NCBI GenBank assembly: GCA_009746045.1
Contig: RPFO01000009.1
Span: forward strand, 1 to 44,787
Direction of reading: 5' to 3'
From: Mesostigma viride
Lineage: Eukaryota > Streptophyta > Mesostigmatophyceae > Mesostigmatales > Mesostigmataceae
DNA: 44,787 nt
Shown: positions 10,476-19,960 of the stretch, piece after piece
How the letters are laid out: each line of letters starts with the position of its first letter
Position numbering within the stretch: position 1 is the first letter of the stretch
Notes under the pieces: generated by a model
Seen by the model: the letters and a program-made list of their open reading frames with translations, nothing else
Databases searched by the model: none
What the model was told of the DNA's origin: nothing
Position numbers and translations under genes: made by a program

Positions 10476-10559
10476 TTTAATTATATAATTCATTAATGTA
10501 TTCCAGCAGCAAATTGATTAATTAATTAAACGCGTGCTCGCGTCGCGGAGTAACGGAGC
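10447..10559. repeat. Inverted repeat of about 35 bp with AT-rich loop
   Basis: GCTCCGTGACTCCGCGACGC (10,447) continues GAGCACGAGTTTAATTA. Its near-perfect reverse complement ends at 10,559 (TTAAACGCGTGCTCGCGTCG, then CGGAGTAACGGAGC). The loop of about 40 bases is AT-rich. The corresponding flank of the second module (11,196) has lost the palindromic core (CCCAGTGGAAGC), so the hairpin is either newer or has decayed there. Confidence 0.85.
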
Positions 10560-10927
10560 ACGTGTCTATTAATTAATTAATTAATTAATGTGCACAACAG
10601 TTCGTAATTCATTAACTAGCTTATTAATTAATTGGCGTGTCACGAGTTGAATACAAAATTTAAACTGATGAATTGGCGTCTCCGCATGTGCAGAGGACAT
10701 GCATGGGGGTGCTAGTCCTCTTTAAGTGATTTGGAAAAAGATGATGGACATGGCCAAGTGGGCCCATGGTCATGAAATTATTTATTAATTAATAGACACG
10801 TGACTGTGCAGGTCATAGAGGCCAACAAGCCCCATGCAGTGGGGAAGGAACGTGTTTTCACACGAGGGCGGCATGCCAACCAACACCCCTAGGGTCGCGA
10901 CCATCACAAAGAGAACATAGAACTGTT
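10560..10927. other. AT-rich spacer between the two microsatellite modules
   Basis: It contains several TTAATTAA-type runs (10,567-10,590, 10,618-10,632, 10,780-10,792) and no convincing open frame. The CCTAGGGT at 10,890 matches CCTAGGGT at 9,865 ahead of copy 1, so the duplicated module may begin there. Confidence 0.5.
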
Positions 10928-11235
10928 TTGTAGATCGCTTTGACCGGTAGGATTGCGTGCACCCCTCCCTCCCTCCCTCCCTCCCTCCCTCCCTCCCTCC
11001 CTCCCTCCCTCCCTCCCTCCCTCCCTCCCTCCCTCCCTCCCTCCCTCCCTCCCTCCCTCCATCCCTCCCTCCCTCCATCCATCCACCCTAAACCCTAGCT
11101 CCCTCCCTCCCTCCCTCCCTCCCTCCCTCCCTCCATCCAGCCTAAACCCTCCCTCCCTCCCTCCCTCCATCCATCCATCCATCCATCCGGGTTAATGCTC
11201 CGTGACTCCCCAGTGGAAGCACGAGTTTAATTATA
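10928..11235. repeat. Microsatellite module, copy 2: CCCT-rich array with CCCTAAA insertions
   Basis: The flanks match copy 1 (TGTAGATCGCTTTGACCGGT on the left, GGGTTAATGCTCCGTGACTC on the right), but the array is almost pure CCCT for about 100 bp. It then contains CCCTAAACCCTAG (11,086-11,098) and CCTAAACCCT (11,141-11,150), each next to CCATCCA. CCCTAAA is the plant/algal-type telomere unit. The array ends with CCAT repeats. Confidence 0.95.
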
Positions 11236-11452
11236 TACTTAATTAATGTGCACATGTGTGTGCATGGGCAAAAGCTGGCTAACTCAATCAAAAGACGATA
11301 TAATAATTTAGTACTTAATAAGTTAATTAATAAGACATGTGCACCGTGTGTACAACAGGCATCAGTAATCACCGATAAGTAAACCAAGGCAACCACGATG
11401 TTACATCATGGATCCAAGTCGACAAAGCTGCTGTCACGGTATCCTACATGTC
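11236..11452. other. Spacer, no gene recognised
   Basis: This AT-rich sequence with TTAATTAA dyads lies between the microsatellite module and the 3' end of the kinase gene. It would include the kinase 3' untranslated region. No clear polyadenylation signal was identified. Confidence 0.4.
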
Positions 11453-12633
11453 CTAACCCCTGACACGCGGGAGGGGCACCGTGTTCCGTGGTGTCCCTGG
11501 AGCGTTCTCTGGGCAAGGCCTGGAAACAAAAGGCCGAGCATTGCGAAACAACTCCTCCACTTCAGACATCGTGGGTAGCTTGAAAGCAAGGGGGCCCAAC
11601 CTTTTGGTGTGGTAATAGACATTGTGACACAAGTTAAATAGCCCTGAATCCACAGAATTCACGAAGAGAGCGCGGCCCTTATGCCGGAACAAGGATACCA
11701 CCATCACAAGGAAGGAGTACACATCATGGTCTCGCTGCGCTGTCACCACCCCTCCTGGCATGCCGGGCTGGTCCACTGTTGCGGGATGCCACCGAGGCTG
11801 ACGATCCTTACCAGCCTGATGCGTGAAAATCCGTTCCCCCCTCTTGTCGCCAGGCCGAGATCTGCAATACGGATTATCGGATGTGAACTTCCTGGCGCCA
11901 TGGTGTAGAGAAAATTATCGAGCTTGACGTCATTGTGTATAATGTTAACGCCGTGCAAGCCAGCCAATGCCTTTGCACAGTCTGCAAGGACGCTGGGTGA
12001 GCAAACTTCGAAAAAACGCTGATTTTCCGGGGCATCACGGGCAGCATGCAAGTCACCACTCATTCTCTCCATGACAATACCACCTACTTCACCGCACGTG
12101 GACCAGAGCCCTTCTACTGCAGGGCAGACCTGCGGGCCAGCTATAGACATGAAACCGGCCTCCTTGGCCACTGCCACAACGGCGGTTATAACAGCCTCCT
12201 GGTAGTTTACCAGCAGCGTGTCTCGTCGAAGGCTTGCCAGCTTTACCACTAGCGTAGCCTCGCCACCTGGTGCACTCGAGCTAGCAGGGATAGCGTATAA
12301 CGTGCCATGAGCACCTTTTCCTATACGGTCACCTGACAATTTCACTGCGATGAAATGCGTCAACTTGCTAGCGCTGTGAGAAACCTTTTGATCATAATTC
12401 GTGAGCCGCTGCAATGCAATGCTCCAATCCGACGGTGCATTGGTTTGCAGCTCAACGTCCCTGCAAGCGTGCGAGTCCGCGCCGTTGAACACACGCGACA
12501 CCCTATGCAAAGCGGTGCATGTGCGCAGTCTGTAAGTCCGTGAATTAAAAGCCTGTCTCGCCCTTAATGCCGACAGGGTTCCCGGCGACAGGTCCTGTCT
12601 GTTGGTCGACATTTTTCTTTTGCAGCTGGCCAT
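11453..12633 (-). pseudogene. Protein kinase-like gene with a one-base frame break
   Basis: From the ATG at 12,633 the first frame encodes 296 residues with kinase motifs in order. They are a Gly loop GKGAHG (105-110), VVKLAS with Lys131, a candidate helix-C Glu146, the catalytic loop HNDVKLDN (233-240) and DLG (258-260) in place of DFG. Just after DLG the frame leaves the kinase sequence. The lost part, including RDHDVYSF of helix F, continues in another frame to a stop at 11,453. The switch falls at the run of six C at 11,836-11,841 (plus strand); one more base there would give one frame of about 393 residues. It could be a true inactivating deletion or a sequencing slip. The catalytic Lys, Asp and Asn are present, so the ancestor was probably active as a Ser/Thr-type kinase. 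The first ~90 residues match no domain I know. Confidence 0.75.
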
Positions 12634-13599
12634 CGTCGGTAGGTATGAATGATGTCGATGTCCGTGAATTACGATGATACACGAGGTAGTCTATACCTAG
12701 GATCGAGAGCTTCTTCTTGTATGGCAATGCCGGCAGGGCGATGACGGTGACGGCCGTCACCGTCATCGCCCTCGACGGGCGTGATGAAACGGACCTGGTT
12801 GATAGGCGGCAGCTATTGACAATATAGGCCGTTTTTTATTACTCCGAATAAAGAGTTAAGAGGTTGGCCCTCGCCAGGGCGATGACGGGGCGATGACGGG
12901 GCGTTCACGCGCGTGATGAATAGAACCTGTTTGATAGGCAGCGGGGCGTCCCCAACATCTACTGCTCCAATTTTGGTACTTTTGAAATTCCATGCCTGGA
13001 GCGCAAAGTTTGCAATATATGTGCCGTTTGTAGCTCTAGCTCTATAATAACCTGACCAACCCCGCATTCCTCAAAGTACTTAGCACTTGTTGCCTATTCT
13101 CATTATGCGAATCACATGATTAGGATGTGCTTCATGATTGCTATTGCTCGAGATTCAATTAAGAATGATTGACATCAATAAATGATGAACCAAATAAACC
13201 AAATTAGGCCACTTGACAAGTTCATGATCCATTTAAATTGTACAATTAAGCGATTAATTAATTCATAAATCATACATTACATGGGATACCCCCGTCGACG
13301 AGCTAGTGGTACGTACAATGAAACATTTGAGTTTGTAACATGTCTCCATGGATATATACATGTATGCTGGACCTCGCGCATCTCAGCCCTCTAAGAAATG
13401 TTATTTGAACTCAGGTCTAGATCTAAATATATACATGATCTGGATAATATTATACACTTCCTTAAAAGAGCATGAATCGAGCTTTACAATTCAGGACAAG
13501 GAACTCGTTTGCAAATCACGGCTGAAAGGCAAGTGCTCACAACGAAGCACGTGCTCTCAAGGCTGTCCACCTCGTCCAACCAAGCCCGGGCGAGCTGGC
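12634..13599. other. Intergenic DNA between the kinase and transposase genes, with palindromes
   Basis: It lies 5' of the kinase and 3' of the transposase (both minus strand). It holds a perfect GC-rich palindrome (12,736-12,771) and a repeated motif CGTGATGAA...ACCTG(G/T)TTGATAGGC at about 12,779 and 12,911. Low-complexity AT-rich sequence follows to 13,450. Short frames here are antisense or chance. Confidence 0.5.
12736..12771. promoter_or_regulatory. 36-bp perfect palindrome upstream of the kinase gene
   Basis: The half-site is GGGCGATGACGGTGACGG and the second half is its exact complement. It is about 100 bp upstream of the kinase ATG. GGGCGATGACGGGGCGATGACGGG reappears at about 12,880-12,900 as direct copies. 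It may be a regulator site, a recombination relic or a small fold-back; the sequence does not decide. Confidence 0.5.
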
Positions 13600-16500
13600 C
13601 TACTCAACAGGTCTCTTCTTGGCCAAGTTCGTGAGCCGTTTCTCGACGTCTGTCGGAATGGTCAAGATGGCCTGGCGATTGTTAGCTGGGTTGACAACAA
13701 TGGTGTGTTCGAACCCCGCGTCCATGCACAGGTAGCAATTGACCAAGTTTGGCTGTTCAGCTTGCGCATCGGCGTCCATTTTGAACATCGTCGCCATACC
13801 CGGAAATCTGTCCCAGTAGCGCACCCCCACCACCCATTGTCCCTTACGGAACAACTCCCTATCGACCTTGCCGTTTCTGTCGGCCACTCGCCTCACGAAA
13901 GTAGCGGCCACCTGATAAGGCTCCTGCAAGACTTCCGCTAGCCAATATGGATGATCTGGATCGTGGGACTCATCACCAGAGTAGGACTCGACGGCAAAAA
14001 TGTCTCGCAGCTTCAGTCTCCTTCCCATCATCGTCCTCTCTGCCTGTAGTCTGTTCAGTCGCGTCCCTGCGTGCCCCCCTTGTCCGTTTGGGTTCCTTTG
14101 CACTGGCTCCCCCAGTTTGTGGAGCTTCATCCGAGCACCTCCCACATTCCAGCCGTCCATGTCGGTCCACTCCTTTCGACAATCCCACCACCTTTCCTCG
14201 GCGCACGCACCGCCACAATAGCAGGAATACTGGCGCAGCATTAAGCGCGTCACATTCGACTTGTCCATGCGCCACCAGTGCGCCTTCTTCACTCCTTTGA
14301 TTTCGCCGCGCCCTGGGCTGTAAGGAAGCACCTGCGCGTCGAAGACAAGATTTGCACAAGGGAAAGTTGAAGTTACGAGACCATCGAGCTAGTTGTGTTT
14401 TATTAAGCACTCCTGATCGCCAGGACTCCAAGAACGCCCTAGAAACGACGGCCGGCGTAACTATTCCCTGAACGAGGACTGTACACTTAATTACCTCGGG
14501 GAACTCGAAGAAGTTACGCCTGGTCGTTGTGGTCCCGCCCACCGCCCCCGACGCCAGATTCTCCACCAACTGGGCGGCCGTCTGTTTGTCCTGGTTCTCT
14601 TCCCTGATGTGCCACCTCCTCAACATGCACTTCACAGTCCCACCAGCTCCATCCACCTCCCCCTTTCCGTGCTGCTCCCCAAAGTAATTCCACTCAAATG
14701 ACTCCAGGTGCGGATCCTCCGTCAGCAGCCGGGCCACTTCCGCGATCACATTCCTTGACTTGAACTGCATGGAGCAATTGTCCGACCACCCAATGAAGCG
14801 CTTCACCTCTACCCCTTCTGACCGTAGTGTCGCCAGGATTTTGAGGATAGCAAAACGGAGGGCCCGCCCGTCCCTTTTCATTCCGCCCTGTCCGATGAAG
14901 TGAAACTCCCTTCTCACGACCTTTCCCGACGCTGGATCCAAGTAGCGCACGATCCAGGGCATAAGGACGAATGTGACTGGATGCCAATACTGTGCTTGGA
15001 GATTGTGATAGGTGTAAGACTGGTAGTTCTCGGCGTAATCTGTGTGGCATACAAGGTCCCCCACCCGCATCCTTGAGAGACATTCCTTGGAGGCGTCCGC
15101 TTGCCACCACGCGTTGAAGCAATGCTGGATGAAGTCCGGCCACTTGTCCACAATTGCCTCCTTTAGCTCCGTTGGTGTGGACTTGACGTCGACTTGCGTC
15201 AATCGCTGCCCACCAGCCTTTGCGATCTCGTCACAGTCGTCCTGCATATGCGCAGTGTGCACATACAGAAAAGACATCAACTTCGACCCACCAATGACCT
15301 GTAGAAAGAAAAAAGACAGGACCTCAGGAAAAATTGAAAAAGAAACGCCTTGGGGCGCAACCACTCCACTAAAAATTACCTCTGGCCCAAGAACTTCAGG
15401 AAACATTGCAAAAGAAACGCCTTGGGGCGCAACCACTCCACTAAAAATTACCTCTGGCCCAAGAACCGCACCCGGCGGCACATCCTGCATCTCGTATCTG
15501 GTCCATGAAATCAGGTGGTTGGAAGCCTCCTCCCGTTCGCATAACATGAAGTTCCGAATTCCACACTTGGGAGCCAGGCAAGTGCCCAACACACAAGCCT
15601 TACGCCGGATCGAGCAAACCCCCAACTCCTCGCCCAGGTCATGATCGGGCACCCCTTCCTCGTCGTCCAGCACCCTCCCATGCATGGGCAGATCCTCAAG
15701 TTCGCCCTGAAAAGGCTGAACCTGCGGCCGCGACGACCCCACAGACGACCTCGAACCTCCCCCCTCCCTCATCCCCTCCACCTCACAAGTAAACTTGTTC
15801 ACCCACTCTGTCGTGTGAGTGGCTTTGAAAATGGAACATGTGGGCACGGACGACCCCACGTCGAGCTGGCTACCATGATCGCACGCGTGGCATTCAGGTC
15901 CGCACTCGCATCTGGCATGAAAAGTTGCACGAAATTTGGCCAACCCCCCAACCATGGACTGCATGGTAGTGTGGTGCTGGCATGCGCACAAGTTCCGCAT
16001 TTTCCACCGCCCCTTGACGCATGCGGGCATATGCTTGCAAAAAGTAGTGTATCCCACATGAACTGTGCTCTTCTGATTCGTGCGTAGCATTGACATCCCT
16101 GCCTCCGTCTCCAAAATCACCTGATTTCCCCCCCTCACACCCTCCTCTCCCTCCCCCCCCCCCCCTCCCTACTGTCCATCCGCCGCGGTGGCTTCAACTC
16201 CGGATGGCGGGAAATGAACACTTCGTAAATCTTCGACTTGGAGACAGTATAGTAGCGCGCACCCTCCGAAAACGCTAGTGTATGTTTGTAATCCTTTCTG
16301 GTCCATTCACAATGAACATCCTTCATGTTCGGAGACGCCCGCGTCAAGTTATCATCCCTCCAGCACGCTTGTATCAGGGCAATGACTTCCGTCGGAAGCT
16401 CGTCTTTCCTCCTCCTCCTCTCTGGCGCACTCATCAAAAGGTCGTCCTCCCCTTCTTCCATTCCATCCCTGTGACCCCGAACAGTTGCGACAAAGCGCCT

Positions 16501-16950
16501 GTCAATCCCGAACGCGCGCTCCACAATCCTGTCCGGGACGCCCTCCATTGCCTTCGTAACAAGTCCACACAAGGCCCACCTAAGCCCACGATCCTTCTCA
16601 GATGTTCCCAAGTCGCCAAAAGCCTTCTTGATGTTATCCCGAAGAGATTCCGCCCAATTTTCAGGAAGCCCGCCGTCACAGTTCTTCCTCTTCTTAATGC
16701 CGTTGCTCTCCGCCACCATGGCATTTAGTCTTGAAGCTGCGCAAGACAGAACCTCCGCGCTCATCTCTGGCGTCCTGTGGTTGTTTGCTTTCACGCGTTC
16801 CGCCATGATAGGAAAGATGTCATTGGCAATTTTGTACCCCTTGTTCTCGATGTACTTGTCGCTCCAGAGACCGCGAAGTGCAGGCTCCCGGTCGTCATTG
16901 GACAAGGGACGCGAACCGTCGGAAACGGCCCCCCGCCCCGATCGCGCCAT
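13600..16950 (-). CDS. Transposase of the DFAENY-type family, four exons
   Basis: Exons are predicted at 16,950-16,173, 16,098-15,452, 15,298-14,495 and 14,341-13,600 read from 14,331, joined in phase by three GT-AG introns to about 986 residues. Exon 1 has a helix-turn-helix-like stretch (VPDRIVERAFGIDRRFV) and the family block with WTRKDYKHTL and KSKIYEVFISRHPELKP. Exon 2 has a Cys/His cluster (RNLCACQHH, CECGPECHACDHG). Exon 3 has DYAENYQSYTYHNLQ, GWSDNCSMQFKSRN and GEQHGKGEVDGAGGTVK. Exon 4 starts near VLPYSPGRG and has CYCGGAC. From memory this order matches uncharacterised transposon proteins in animals and protists with DFAENY and SDG.xxQFKN motifs. The Asp residues at about 15,040, 14,782 and 14,653 are candidates for a DDE/D triad. 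No frameshift or stop is needed, so the gene may be intact. The upstream palindrome array may be its binding region. Confidence 0.75.
14332..14494 (-). other. Transposase intron 3 (163 bp)
   Basis: The donor is CCCGAG|GTAATTAAG and the acceptor GCGCAG|GTGCTTCC. It joins phase 0 to phase 0 (FEFPE to VLPYSPG). Without splicing the frame runs into non-family sequence. The intron contains one copy of the palindrome CGACGGCCGGCG (14,446-14,457) that also forms the array upstream of the gene. Confidence 0.7.
15299..15451 (-). other. Transposase intron 2 (153 bp) with a duplicated donor
   Basis: The donor is CCAGAG|GTAATTTTTAG and the acceptor TTTCTTTCTACAG|GTCATT. A 72-bp tandem duplication repeats the exon end and the donor, giving a second GT at 15,379-15,378. 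Both the 153-bp and the 81-bp versions are multiples of three and lack stops, so the unspliced, partly spliced and fully spliced mRNAs all stay in frame. Confidence 0.7.
16099..16172 (-). other. Transposase intron 1 (74 bp)
   Basis: The donor ATGGACA|GTAGGG and acceptor GGAGGCAG|GGATGTC join exon 1 (phase 1) to exon 2 in frame. The alternative acceptor AAATCAG at 16,122-16,121 would shift the frame. The intron contains a G14-like homopolymer (minus strand), where sequencing length errors would be harmless. Confidence 0.6.
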
Positions 16951-17098
16951 CAGACTTTGGTCAGACGGCAGCTGATTTTTTTCGCCTCTTAATCCCGCGG
17001 CACCGAAAGCCCTGAGGATGAGTAATGATAAATAATCACCATTAAAGACACGACGAAAACGATGGGCATCAAACAAGAACGACAAGCGTCATTAATAA

Positions 17099-17645
17099 CG
17101 CCGGCCGGCGCAACTGGATACATGTAAACCATACAAAAGTGATTTTATGAAACACATACAGTTTGTCATTAATAACGACGGCCGGCGTAACTCGGGCGCA
17201 ATTAAAAACCATTAAGAAGCAACTCAGGATATGCAGGCAGAAATCCTTCAGGTGTAAAAAAGATGTACAAACACACTTTTGGTAATGGGGCCTGATTGCG
17301 CAACTGCAAGATACCATTGGAAACGCCGGCCGGCGCAACTGGATGCATGTACATAAACCATACAAAAGTGATTTGCACAAAACCCCTACAATTTGTCATG
17401 AGTAACGACGGCCGGCGTAACTCGGTTGCATTTGAAAACCACAAAGAAGCAACTCAGGTAGTGAAGGCGGAAATCCCAGAGGTGATAAAATGTTTACCAA
17501 CACAAAATGTTGATAAGCGTGCAAGCTTTTGCAAGTGCGCGCAAGATACCATTGGAAACGCCGGCCGGCGCAACTGGAACACCAAAACAAAAAACTTGAT
17601 TTGCACGAAACCCATTCAGTTCGTCATGGATAACGACGGCCGGCG
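17099..17645. repeat. Periodic GC-palindrome array upstream of the transposase gene
   Basis: Two alternating sites occur on the same strand. Type A is CGCCGGCCGGCGCAACTGGA, at 17,099, 17,324 and 17,559. Type B is CGACGGCCGGCG followed by TAACTCGG or CAACTTCA, at 17,176, 17,406 and 17,634. Sites in a pair are 75-82 bp apart and pairs repeat every 225-235 bp. The DNA between sites is also repeated (ACCATACAAAAGTGATTT, AAGAAGCAACTCAGG). The 12-bp core of type A is a perfect palindrome. Position 5' of the transposase suggests protein-binding sites, either promoter control or transposase binding. Confidence 0.85.
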
Positions 17646-17939
17646 CAACTTCATGGCACTCACCACTTTCACCAAATGCCATGTCGCCATTATATTGAGG
17701 AAAGCGAAGTATGCCCACTTGAAGCTGTGGTCTGCAGAACATTGACACAAAATATGCATGGTATTTCAAGCAATGAATGCTATGTGTCAGGCATCAATGT
17801 CTTTATTGTATCCAAATGTGGTTAGGACGGAGGTTTACATTGGTTGCTATTTTAAGACAATGGCGTATAACCAAACATTGCACACACTCAAGAGTGTACT
17901 TATGCTGAACTGGAAAGGAACATTAAACCCCAATAAGGT
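17646..17939. other. Non-coding stretch, no feature recognised
   Basis: Ordinary-looking sequence between the palindrome array and the AT-rich tract. No gene or repeat is supported. Confidence 0.4.
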
Positions 17940-18115
17940 AGATATTTTTCTTTTACATTTTAATTTTTTATATACTACTTTATATAATATTATATTATAT
18001 TATATTATATTATGCTATATTATGTTATATGAAATAACATTAAAATTAACATAAAATTAAAATTATATATTAATTATAGTATATTATATAATTTATATTA
18101 TATATTATATTCACG
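17940..18115. repeat. AT-rich low-complexity tract
   Basis: TATAT/TATTA-type repeats (for example TATTATATTATATTATATTA near 17,992) and AAATTAAAATTA runs. It marks the boundary between the transposase region and the 23-kb inverted-repeat block. Confidence 0.85.
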
Positions 18116-18750
18116 ATGCTCTGTGTATTAATGACATATCAGACACACCTACATCACATCGCCTTGATGTTTCCGTTGTATGGGTCCGGTCGGGCGTTGG
18201 TAGCTGGTCGACAACAATTCTACATTTCCTAAAAAAAAATGCGACCGTGCCTACATTCGAAGGCGCGCTGTGGCTGACCTGAACTATCGGTGAACACCTC
18301 GGCGTCACTTGACCGGCCTAGGTTGACATTTCGGCAGAGTAACGCTGCTTAAAGGATCCTTGCGTAGTTCGCGCGATTTGGCTCTTTATATATGTTTTTG
18401 GAGACGACGAGCAAGCATCCGATTGGTCAGCCAATTCCTGTCCAGTCCTCGGACAGTGTCCAATCCGGTGCTTGGGATCCAGAAAACGTGCTCGAGCCTG
18501 GCCACTCTGTCGCGGGCGCCGCGCTAGTGGCGTCGCGCCCAAACCTGACCAGGCCATAGGAAAGGGCGGGGGCGAATGCAAGAATTATTGTTATATCCTG
18601 ACCTGTCCTGGGGAAGGTCCGGGGCGAATGCAAGAATTAATATACCTGCGTATGCAACCAACACGGCCGATCCACATACATAATCCGACTGAGCTGGACG
18701 GTACGGACCAAATTTCGGTGCAAATTGAGGCCCAAAAGCTATGTCGGCAT
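18116..18750. other. Unique DNA outside the left inverted-repeat arm
   Basis: No gene is recognised. GGGGCGAATGCAAGAATTA and a close variant occur twice about 55 bp apart (about 18,569 and 18,623). Open frames here overlap on both strands and lack features. Confidence 0.4.
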
Positions 18751-19022
18751 GGTGCGCGCACCCCTTGCGGTAGGGGCCATGGCGACTGCCTTTAGACGAA
18801 ACGTGACAAATCTGGCACGCGGAAAGCAGAAATGCTCGATTGTTGGAGAAAATTAGTTACTGATTCTAATTTATGGCGGGATGGTTGCGATCTATAATGT
18901 CGCGGGCTTTTTTTCTTTGCCATCGGCAGGGGGGGTCCGGCCTGAATTTCTGTCGGGATGAATAAAGTATATTGGATGCCTGCCGGGTTGATTGTCGATT
19001 GTTGCCAGTTTTGATGGTCGTA

Positions 19023-19420
19023 AGGAAAGCTAGTTTAATGATGTTTCTAAAGCCGTAAAAATTCCCGCTGCTATCTTTACCTTTCCCGTCATTTTGCGGT
19101 AAGATAACATTAGCCCTGCGCGATGCGTACTGCCCAACCACTCCATGAAAGGGTGGACTTTCTTGTGCGCCTGGGCACGAATAAATGCCCGTTATGGTAC
19201 GTTCTTGTGTTAAACGTCTTAAGCTTGCGTTTTCCTGCTTTCTTACCTCGTTGAGCGTAAGCTTTTTGCCTTCTTTCCGGCCAGATGCAGCCAGAAAGTT
19301 GCGGGTCCTGGCGCTGCATCGCTGGATTCCTGGGTGTCTTTTAGCTAGTTAATCGTCTGTGACGTGGCTGGCTTTCTGCAGCGCGTGGCCCGCAACCTGT
19401 CGGGAAGGTGTAATGCTTTT
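19023..19420 (-). pseudogene. Left-arm copy of the small spliced-gene-like exon, broken
   Basis: This is the mirror copy of the exon at 41,191-41,369. It has the same start (MEIKALHLPDRL at about 19,423), but an indel produces a TAG shortly after TSQT where the right copy continues with NLLKNIQ. The CTCAACGAG|GTAAGA donor is preserved at 19,246-19,245. The copy is therefore degraded while its splice site and promoter sequence remain. Confidence 0.35.
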
Positions 19421-19738
19421 ATTTCCATGCTTCTCTGAAATTTCTTTTGCTTTATAGACAGTTGTGTTCGAGGAAATTCACGCGGTCTTCCTAAGCAGCG
19501 GCATCATTTTCCCCAGACACTGACGAGCTGGCACCTGTCTCCTAAAGAGAGCGGCTCGTGCTTGTTAGAAAGGAGGCAGTGTGCATTTTGCGGGACACAA
19601 TGCTTTGGTGGCACATGCGTCAGGTAGGCTGTTCCAATGGTCTCTTCACCTTTCCCACTGAGTAAATGTTAGCATTTGTCATGCTAACCAGAGCAGCTAG
19701 CCACAGGTTGGCTGGATAAAAAGTCAGCTTATTTTCTC

Positions 19739-19746
19739 TTTATATA
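19739..19746 (-). promoter_or_regulatory. TATA box facing outward from the satellite, left arm
   Basis: Read on the minus strand this is CGCAGTATATAAAGAGAA, identical to the right-arm copy at 40,873. Transcription would run away from the satellite toward 19,400. Conservation in both arms reflects their common origin. Confidence 0.5.
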
Positions 19747-19960
19747 CTGCGTGTGTGGTCCTCCACGTGTCCGGCTTGTTGGGCATTTTGGAAGAGGGTT
19801 TATAATGTGTTGTTGGGTGGAACAACTTGGTTGTTGGCACAAAATCACACATTATTAGCCTGAGATAGGCATGACATATGCTGCTCAGGCGTGTCGTCCT
19901 ACCAGCCTTGTTGTTAAGGGTAGACTCACAAGGCTGGCTGTGCCGATGGAGGGGTGGGGC

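Noticed and set aside
9866-10493. Several overlapping 170-204-codon frames on both strands (IHPSIHPS and DGWMDGWM types)
   Set aside because: They are translations of a tetranucleotide array, open in every frame because the unit lacks stop codons.
10785-11195. Gly/Arg/Glu and Pro/Ser frames
   Set aside because: Translations of the CCCT array.
11760-11812. A 36-bp intron (GTAAGG to CAACAG) to explain the kinase break
   Set aside because: Its length is divisible by three, so it does not restore the frame, and it is very short compared with the other introns here.
13348-13941. 197-codon plus-strand frame
   Set aside because: Antisense to the last transposase exon over most of its length, with no features.
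15042-15644. 200-codon plus-strand frame and other frames between 14,000 and 16,700
   Set aside because: Antisense shadows of the transposase exons.
16121-16172. A 52-bp first intron ending AAATCAG in the transposase
   Set aside because: It would put exon 2 out of frame; the acceptor GGAGGCAG 22 bp downstream joins in phase.
18700-18751. Target-site duplication outside the 23-kb block
   Set aside because: The left flank (GTCGGCAT) and right flank (GTGCACCC) show no match beyond the shared palindrome.
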